Source: Phycisphaeraceae bacterium (GTDB lineage: Bacteria > Planctomycetota > Phycisphaerae > Phycisphaerales > Phycisphaeraceae). Taken from it: a stretch of 10,877 nucleotides of DNA. Shown here piece by piece: positions 6,495-10,877 of the stretch. Numbering within the stretch: the first letter of the stretch is position 1; every line of letters starts with the position of its first letter. The translations under genes were made by a program, and so were the position numbers. Below the pieces are notes generated by a model. The model made no database searches. It was not told where the DNA came from and worked only from the letters and a program-made list of their open reading frames with translations. The stretch lies in the NCBI GenBank assembly GCA_029260695.1, contig JAJDCT010000192.1, positions 1 to 10,877 of the forward strand. The letters are read 5' to 3'.

Positions 6495-7541
6495 TTACCC
6501 GATGTTTTCTGGTTTGAGCTGACGGCTCATGAGTTGGCTGATGCCTTCGAGGGGGTCGAGGTTTTCGAAGAGGACTTTGTGGACGGTCTGGGTGATGGGC
6601 ATCTCGACGCGGTACTTTTTCAGTAGAGCGACGACGGCTTTGGTGGTGGGTACGCCTTCGACGACGCCGGGCATTTCCTCGAGGACGTCCTGGAGTTTTT
6701 TGCCTCTGCCGAGTTGCTCGCCGCAGGTCCGGTTTCTTCCGGTTGGGCTGAAGCAGGTGGTGGCGAGGTCGCCGACGCCTGCGATTCCGAAGAAGGTCTC
6801 GGGCGAGGCGCCCATGGCGGCCCCCAGGCGTGTGATTTCTGCGAGTCCTCTGGAGAGCAGGGCACTCTTGGCGTTATTCCCGGCCTGTAGGCCGTCGAGT
6901 ATGCCGGCGGCGAGTGCGATGACGTTTTTGGTTGCGCCTGCGAGTTCAGTACCCAGGAGGTCTTTGTTGGTGTAGACACGGAACCAGTGGGTGGTGAAGG
7001 TCTGTTGGAGCAGCTGCGCGAATTCTTCGTCGTCGCTGGCGGCGCAGACGGTGGCGGGTAGGCAGCGTGCCAACTCATCGGCGACGGACGGGCCGGAGAT
7101 CGTGGCGAGGGGTCGTGCGGGCTTGTCGGGGTCGTCTGGGGAGCCTGGCCCGGCGGCCTGAAGGACGTCGGCGATGATCTGGGTGGGGCGTAGAGCGGTG
7201 TCGGTTTCGATGCCCTTGGCCACGGAGGCGATGGGGACGCCAGCGGGGACGTTGGGTGCCAGGCGTTTCCAGACCGAGCGGATGAACTGTGTGGGTACCG
7301 CGTTGACGATGATGTTGGCCCCCCGAAGGGCGCGTTGGTCGTTGGGGGTGACCTTGATGCCGTCGGGCAGTCGGTAGCCCGGGAGGTACCGGCGGTTCTC
7401 CCGGGTCTGGATGAGCTCGGCGAGGTGCTCAGGGAAGGCTCCCCAGAGGGTCACGTCGAGGCCTTTGCTCTCCAGGAGCAGTGCCAGGACGGTGGCCATG
7501 GACCCGTCGCCAACGATACAGATATTGGGATTTTCAGGCAT
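6495..7541 (-). CDS. gpsA: Glycerol-3-phosphate dehydrogenase [NAD(P)+]
   Basis: This soluble enzyme reduces dihydroxyacetone phosphate to sn-glycerol 3-phosphate, the backbone for phospholipid synthesis. The product is 348 residues from ATG at 7541. The nucleotide-binding loop is IVGDGSMA at 9-16; the third glycine of GxGxxG is Ala16. Other signatures are SVAKGIE at 106-112, SGPSVADELA at 149-158, the catalytic lysine region GATKNVIALAAGILDGL with K205, and AGVGDLATTC...GRNRTCG at 254-274. The chosen start places the Rossmann strand at the usual distance from the N-terminus; an in-frame ATG at 7577 would add 12 residues that do not look like the family. Neither start has a clear Shine-Dalgarno. 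It is co-directional with the PilZ pair but probably an independent housekeeping gene. Confidence 0.96.
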   Translation of the reverse strand: MPENPNICIVGDGSMATVLALLLESKGLDVTLWGAFPEHLAELIQTRENRRYLPGYRLPDGIKVTPNDQRALRGANIIVNAVPTQFIRSVWKRLAPNVPAGVPIASVAKGIETDTALRPTQIIADVLQAAGPGSPDDPDKPARPLATISGPSVADELARCLPATVCAASDDEEFAQLLQQTFTTHWFRVYTNKDLLGTELAGATKNVIALAAGILDGLQAGNNAKSALLSRGLAEITRLGAAMGASPETFFGIAGVGDLATTCFSPTGRNRTCGEQLGRGKKLQDVLEEMPGVVEGVPTTKAVVALLKKYRVEMPITQTVHKVLFENLDPLEGISQLMSRQLKPENIG

Positions 7542-7924
7542 GTGTGTGTTTCTGGGGCGGTTACCGGACAGGGGCATTGTGGGTCAAGGCGAATCGCGGG
7601 GCAAGTGCGTGGGGTAAACGGGTTGTAACGGCTGATTTTAGGGTTCCCCGTCGGGTGGTATCAGGTCCGGCTTGCGATGGGCCGATGCTTGGAGAAGACT
7701 TGTCGGTTGGGCCAGGGTAGGCCGGGCTTGGTGGCCTCCGAGGCACCGTTCGGCCCCTTGATCTTGAGGATTTGATGTAGATGGTGCCGGAGGATGCGTT
7801 GAGGATGGATTTGATTTAAGATAGGGGACTTATAGACCCCGTCCGTAAGCCCATAAACCTAAGGGGTGGGCTGACTATAGATGAACTGTTGGACCTCCTA
7901 TTGACCCAGAGGCAGGAGCGAGCG
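7542..7924. promoter_or_regulatory. Divergent intergenic region between gpsA and the polysaccharide-export gene
   Basis: This 383-base region must hold promoters for gpsA (minus) and the export gene (plus). Near the export gene the plus strand has AT-richer sequence: TTGATT at 7811-7816, then TAAGAT and TATAGA (7831-7836). Two hairpins follow: GGGG/CCCC at 7824-7840 and AGCCCA/TGGGCT at 7848-7872. GAGGAT recurs several times at about 7765-7806. A CTATAG at 7875-7880 could be another -10. No -35/-10 pair at ideal spacing is seen, so the transcription start is not fixed. Confidence 0.4.
7914..7918 (+). promoter_or_regulatory. Shine-Dalgarno AGGAG of the polysaccharide-export gene
   Basis: AGGAG lies 6 bases before GTG at 7925. 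It selects this GTG over the in-frame TTG at 7889, which has no such site and would add 12 residues in front of a signal peptide. Confidence 0.8.
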
Positions 7925-9385
7925 GTGACGCAGAACAAGAACCGGAAATGGCATGGCAGGATCGGAGTGGTCGGGCTGATGGGGGCGGCATTATTTGCCG
8001 GGCCGATCGGTTGCGAGTCGGACTCTTGGATGGACCCTTCGGTGGTGGGGCGTTGGGAGCATACGCCGATCACCATGCCCATCCTGGATCGCATCGATGT
8101 GATCGAGAGCCGTGACGTCTTGCCCGTCACTTTCAGTGAGGTGACGCCGGACGATCTTCGGCCTGACTTCAACGAATACACGATCGCCCCGAGCGATACG
8201 ATCGCGGTGGTCATATTTGAGCTGGTGGACCCCGGTCAGGAGTCCGCGTATCAGCGTCAGGTCGATGCGACCGGGCTGGTGCGTTTGCCTTTTGTCGGCC
8301 CGGTCAAGGCGGCGGGCAAGACGGCATCGCAGCTGGAAAATCACATCGCGGACCTGCTTGAGCGGCGTGAGATCATCCGCAACGCGACGGTGAGCGTGAT
8401 CCTGCAGAACTCGACAGAGAATACATTTACCGTGATGGCTTCGCCGTTAACCGGCGGAACCCGTGCGGGTTTGTTTACGATCCCGCGTCCGAACTTCCGG
8501 CTGATCGACGCTCTAGCGATGGCTAACGGCATCCCCGACCGGACCCAGCGGTTGCTGGTGATCCGCCAGACCCCCCTGACATCTGACGCGGCGGGGATCA
8601 TTCCCGAAGGCGTTGGCGATGAGGGCGATGAGCCTGTTGAAGTATTACCACCGGCCCCGGATGACCCGTCGAAACTGATCGAAGAACTACTAGAAGGCGT
8701 CGACTCTGGTGCGGGCCCAGGCCCCGCGGTGGCACCCAAGGGTCAGGCCCCGGCGGCCCCGGCCGGTTTGGAATCCAGCCTCGACGACGGCTCTGGTCCG
8801 GCTCAGTGGATCAACGTCGGCGGCGAGTGGGTCCGTGTCGGTTCGGAGAACGCGGGCGGTCAGGATGCCGGCATGAGCTCGAACGATGCTCGGCTGGGAG
8901 AGGTTGTGACACAGCGTGTCATCGAGGTGCCCTACGATCGGCTTAACGGCGGCGATATGCGGTTCAACGTGGTGATCCGCCCCGGTGATATTATTAAGGT
9001 TCCCGGCCAGCAAGGCGGCTTTGTCTATCTCGGTGGGGCGATCAACCGTCCCGGCGCTTACAACATCCCCGGCGAGAAGGACCTGACGCTCAAGCAGTTG
9101 ATCGTCTCCGGCGGTGGGATCTCGGCGATCGGTATCCCCGAGCGGGTCGACCTGGTCCGCCGGATCGGCAACGATCAGGAAGCGACCGTCCGGATCAACC
9201 TCCGTGCCATATTCAATGGCACCGAGCCGGACTTGTTCCTCAAGGCCAACGACGTGATCAATATCGGGACCAACGCGGTGGCGACACCGCTGGCGATCTT
9301 CCGAAACGGCTTGCGGGCGACGTATGGGTTCGGCTTTGTGTTGGACCGTAACTTCAACCTGGACGTGTTCGGAGCGGGTCAATAA
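7925..9385 (+). CDS. Outer-membrane polysaccharide export lipoprotein (Wza-type OPX, SLBB)
   Basis: The 486-residue product forms the periplasmic/outer-membrane channel through which exopolysaccharide leaves the cell. Starting at GTG 7925, residues 1-29 are a signal peptide (K5/R7/K8/R12, then VVGLMGAALFAG) ending in a lipobox-like P-I-G-C30; Pro at -3 is unusual. A poly_export domain spans about 84-162 (EYTIAPSDTIAV, DATGLVRLPFVGPVKAAGKTASQLE). A first SLBB-like domain follows to about 217 and a second covers about 364-435 (GFVYLGGAINRPGAYNIP, LTLKQLIVSGGG). Between them, residues 230-325 are a low-complexity Pro/Ala/Gly/Asp insert. A conserved VVIRPGDIIKVP precedes the second SLBB. The tail (FRNGLRATYGFGFVLDRNF) could be the amphipathic helix that crosses the outer membrane in Wza-like proteins. 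It lies upstream of an exosortase gene, as in exosortase-linked EPS loci. Confidence 0.92.
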   Translation: MTQNKNRKWHGRIGVVGLMGAALFAGPIGCESDSWMDPSVVGRWEHTPITMPILDRIDVIESRDVLPVTFSEVTPDDLRPDFNEYTIAPSDTIAVVIFELVDPGQESAYQRQVDATGLVRLPFVGPVKAAGKTASQLENHIADLLERREIIRNATVSVILQNSTENTFTVMASPLTGGTRAGLFTIPRPNFRLIDALAMANGIPDRTQRLLVIRQTPLTSDAAGIIPEGVGDEGDEPVEVLPPAPDDPSKLIEELLEGVDSGAGPGPAVAPKGQAPAAPAGLESSLDDGSGPAQWINVGGEWVRVGSENAGGQDAGMSSNDARLGEVVTQRVIEVPYDRLNGGDMRFNVVIRPGDIIKVPGQQGGFVYLGGAINRPGAYNIPGEKDLTLKQLIVSGGGISAIGIPERVDLVRRIGNDQEATVRINLRAIFNGTEPDLFLKANDVINIGTNAVATPLAIFRNGLRATYGFGFVLDRNFNLDVFGAGQ

Positions 9386-9427
9386 TTAAGGGTCTAGGCC
9401 GGGGCTGCTAACACCCGGCATCAACAC

Positions 9428-9504
9428 GGCTTGGCAGATCGGTGGGCCGATCAGGGGCCATACCTGTCATGGGTATGGCAAGGTTTAGCCAAGCCAATGA
9501 AACC
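9428..9504 (+). ncRNA. Candidate structured RNA: three-way junction with possible pseudoknot
   Basis: On the plus strand GGCTTGGC (9428-9435) pairs perfectly with GCCAAGCC (9488-9495), closing a junction. Inside are GATCGG/CCGATC (9437-9442 with 9447-9452, loop TGGG) and GCCATACC/GGTATGGC (9457-9464 with 9472-9479, 7-base loop). This gives 22 Watson-Crick pairs without a mismatch in 68 bases. The junction strand GGTTT (9482-9486) can also pair with AAACC (9500-9504) beyond the closing stem, which makes an H-type pseudoknot. The layout is that of a compact aptamer or cis-regulatory RNA in the leader of the exosortase gene. I do not recognise its class; it does not fit the consensus of the cyclic di-GMP-I, purine or cobalamin riboswitches as I know them. 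Confidence 0.5.
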
Positions 9505-9516
9505 ACATGGATGTGT

Positions 9517-9531
9517 CGGCCGAGATGGCCG
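9517..9531 (+). other. Hairpin CGGCC/GGCCG
   Basis: A 5-bp perfect stem (9517-9521 with 9527-9531) with loop GAGAT. It sits between the three-way junction and the switching hairpins. A weaker CACA/TGTG hairpin (9504-9515) lies just before it. Confidence 0.45.
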
Positions 9532-9535
9532 GTCA

Positions 9536-9594
9536 GGCCCCGCCTACAGTTAGGTGGCGGGGGCCCGAGCCAGGATTGGGCTATCGGTGCCCCC
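9536..9594 (+). promoter_or_regulatory. Two mutually exclusive GC-rich hairpins
   Basis: Hairpin A pairs GGCCCCGCC (9536-9544) with GGCGGGGGCC (9556-9565), with one bulged G and an 11-base loop. Hairpin B pairs GGGGGCCCG (9559-9567) with CGG-T-GCCCCC (9585-9594) and adds an inner AGCC/GGCT stem (9568-9571 with 9579-9582). Both use 9559-9565, so only one can form at a time. This is the geometry of an expression platform. No T-run follows either, so a switch acting on translation or Rho would be more likely than intrinsic termination. Confidence 0.45.
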
Positions 9595-9595
9595 G

Positions 9596-9691
9596 GGCCG
9601 TGTGAGCGGTGTACCCGGAGAACCCAGGCTCTGTGGAAGGCGTATAACCACCACGGCCACCTGTCTGACCCGTTGGGCTGAGCCCTTGGGT
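9596..9691 (+). other. Further hairpins in the exosortase leader
   Basis: GGCCGTG (9596-9602) pairs perfectly with CACGGCC (9652-9658), enclosing 49 bases. ACCC (9668-9671) pairs with GGGT (9688-9691), with GGG/CCC nested inside. These continue the structured leader to about 60 bases before the exosortase start. Confidence 0.4.
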
Positions 9692-9752
9692 GACTGGATG
9701 TCCGATACGGTGGGCGAGGAACGAAGATCGTTAGATTAGGTGATTTGAGGGC

Positions 9753-10877
9753 ATGACCAGTACCGCCGTGACGAACCTGACGACCGCCGGCGAATCCAGG
9801 CCGTGGATCACCCCGCGTGGGTGGTGTTGGATCGGGTTGCTGGTGTTTTTATTTGTCGCTCTGCACAGGAACTTCCTGTACCGGGCGTTGCTGATATCGC
9901 TTGACGATAACGACTGGTCCCACGCGCTGCTGGTGCCTGTGATCGGTGCGTATTACCTGTTCCAGAACCGGGCCCGCCTGATGCGGCTGTCGAGCAGCGT
10001 TTGCTGGTGGGGCCTGCCGATCATGCTCATGGGCATGGTCTCGTATGCGTTCTTCATCTACCCCGGCCGGAACGATATGTTCCAAGGCTACAGCATGATC
10101 ATAGCCCTGTTCGGGTTGGTGCTGTTTATCCTCGGGCCGAGGATGATGACGGTGCTGTGGTTCCCGATCCTTTATCTTGGTTTTGGGGTCAAGGTCTCGC
10201 AGAAGCTGTGGGAGATAATCGCGCTGAAGCTCCAGACCATCGCGTCGATCAGTTCGACCTTTCTTCTGAACACGATCGGTCTGGCATTGGATATCGAGGC
10301 GAACGTCCGTGGGAACACGATCGACCTGTTCCACCACGGTACGAGGATGTACCCGCCGATGAATGTGGCAGAGGCCTGCTCTGGGCTGCGGATGCTGATG
10401 GCGTTCCTGGCGCTGGGTGTGGCGATGGCGTTTTTAGCGCCGCGTGCCTGGTGGCAGCGTGCGGTGATGGTGCTGATGACCCTGCCGATCGCGGTGTCTG
10501 TGAATGTCGGGCGTGTGACGACGCTGGGGTTCTTGCACGTGTATGCCCCCGAGTACGCCAAGGGTGACTTCCATATTTTTGTCGGGATGCTGATGCTGAT
10601 CCCCGCGGCGGGTCTGTTCCTGCTGCTGGGTTGGGTGTTGGATAAGCTGATTATTACGGACGAGCCACAGCAGCGGGGGCAGGGGCAGGTTCTTGAGGAC
10701 CGGCCCCTATCGGTCTACGAGCCGACCGAGGCGGACAGGCCAACGATCATCAAGGGATTGTTATTCGGTGCCTGGTTAACGGCGTTGGCGTGTGGCGCGT
10801 ATGTGTTGATTTTTGCGGCGGTACGCCCCGACCTGGTGACAGATCTTCTGGGTGGGACCGAGTCGATGGCACGCATC
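9753..10877 (+). CDS. Exosortase (XrtA-like family, partial, runs off right edge)
   Basis: This is a polytopic inner-membrane cysteine protease/transpeptidase that cleaves PEP-CTERM-type sorting tails of exported proteins. 375 codons are in the window; the C-terminus is missing. The active-site set is complete: C209 in NVAEACSGLR (204-213), R254 in VNVGRVTTLG and H274 in GDFHIFVGM. The N-terminal exosortase signature DWSHALLVPVIGAYYLF (54-70) is also present. Membrane segments are seen at about 24-42, 54-70, 86-104, 112-128, 131-147, 213-230, 237-255 and 276-298. After a hydrophilic stretch (300-330) a further membrane segment (333-357) begins, so a C-terminal extension is present, possibly an EpsI-like domain as in some exosortases. 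The ATG at 9753 has GGTGA (9739-9743) at 9 bases. The upstream OPX gene supports an EPS/exosortase locus. Confidence 0.93.
   Translation, partial: MTSTAVTNLTTAGESRPWITPRGWCWIGLLVFLFVALHRNFLYRALLISLDDNDWSHALLVPVIGAYYLFQNRARLMRLSSSVCWWGLPIMLMGMVSYAFFIYPGRNDMFQGYSMIIALFGLVLFILGPRMMTVLWFPILYLGFGVKVSQKLWEIIALKLQTIASISSTFLLNTIGLALDIEANVRGNTIDLFHHGTRMYPPMNVAEACSGLRMLMAFLALGVAMAFLAPRAWWQRAVMVLMTLPIAVSVNVGRVTTLGFLHVYAPEYAKGDFHIFVGMLMLIPAAGLFLLLGWVLDKLIITDEPQQRGQGQVLEDRPLSVYEPTEADRPTIIKGLLFGAWLTALACGAYVLIFAAVRPDLVTDLLGGTESMARI

Larger units (their letters stand above)
9386..9752 (+). other. Hairpin-rich spacer between export and exosortase genes
   Basis: These 367 bases contain no supported gene; short plus-strand frames at 9442-9681 and 9554-9739 have no ribosome site or motif. 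Instead the strand is packed with inverted repeats, detailed separately. A first hairpin, GCCGGG/CCCGGC (9398-9419, loop 10), starts 12 bases after the stop codon but has no T-run. The density of perfect stems across almost the whole spacer is much higher than in the other spacers of this window. Confidence 0.7.

Noticed and set aside
7881..7904. A 7-codon ORF (MNCWTSY) just before the OPX gene as a leader peptide
   Set aside because: No ribosome site precedes it and it has no run of regulatory codons; an ORF this short is expected by chance.
7889..7924. An upstream TTG start for the OPX gene
   Set aside because: It would put 12 extra residues before a normal signal peptide and has no ribosome site, whereas GTG at 7925 has AGGAG at 6 bases.
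8690..9382. A 230-codon minus-strand frame
   Set aside because: It is antisense to the OPX gene, whose SLBB and export domains are clear on the plus strand; the minus translation has no motif.
9398..9419. Hairpin after the OPX stop codon as an intrinsic terminator
   Set aside because: The stem is good but no T-run follows; it is better treated as part of the structured spacer.
9428..9504. A cyclic di-GMP-I (GEMM) or purine riboswitch
   Set aside because: The nested three-way layout with a four-base loop lacks the GEMM core segments and the long kissing loops of purine riboswitches.
9442..9739. Short plus-strand frames (79 and 61 codons) between the OPX and exosortase genes
   Set aside because: No Shine-Dalgarno, they overlap each other, and their sequence is explained by the dense inverted repeats.

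Overview
The window looks like chromosomal DNA from a high-GC member of the Planctomycetota, most probably class Phycisphaerae. This rests on the mix of genes: a type IV pilus/type II secretion-like operon, a pilin-like protein carrying dockerin/EF-hand calcium loops, a lipoprotein-type polysaccharide export protein, and an exosortase. It is an inference from gene content and amino-acid style; no rRNA or other marker gene is present.

The first 7.5 kb is read entirely from the minus strand. In transcription order it holds gpsA (glycerol-3-phosphate dehydrogenase, 7541-6495), two tandem PilZ-domain genes (6264-5788 and 5775-5302), a 412-base gap, pilT (4889-3834), a PilC/GspF inner-membrane platform gene (3726-2500), a PilV/GspI-like minor pilin (2369-1758), and a long PilX-like minor pilin with a dockerin block, which runs off the left edge (1662 to 1). 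The spacers between the pilus genes (about 95-130 bases) contain small direct and tandem duplications. PilT ATPase, platform protein and minor pilins are parts of one machine. The PilZ proteins upstream are natural candidates for coupling it to cyclic di-GMP. No PilB/GspE, secretin or major pilin gene lies in the window.

The last 3.3 kb is read from the plus strand, diverging from gpsA across a 383-base non-coding region (7542-7924). It carries a Wza-type polysaccharide export (OPX/SLBB) lipoprotein (7925-9385), a 367-base gap rich in hairpins (9386-9752), and the first 375 codons of an exosortase with an intact Cys/Arg/His set (9753 to the right edge). OPX plus exosortase is the usual arrangement of an exopolysaccharide locus coupled to sorting of PEP-CTERM-type proteins; no substrate with a sorting tail is seen here.

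The most unusual feature is the OPX-exosortase gap. Bases 9428-9504 fold on paper into a three-way junction of perfect Watson-Crick stems (8, 6 and 8 bp) with a possible 5-bp pseudoknot. About 30 bases downstream there are two strong, mutually exclusive GC-rich hairpins. This geometry resembles a structured regulatory RNA (riboswitch-like leader). It matches no class I recognise and is the best candidate for something undescribed.
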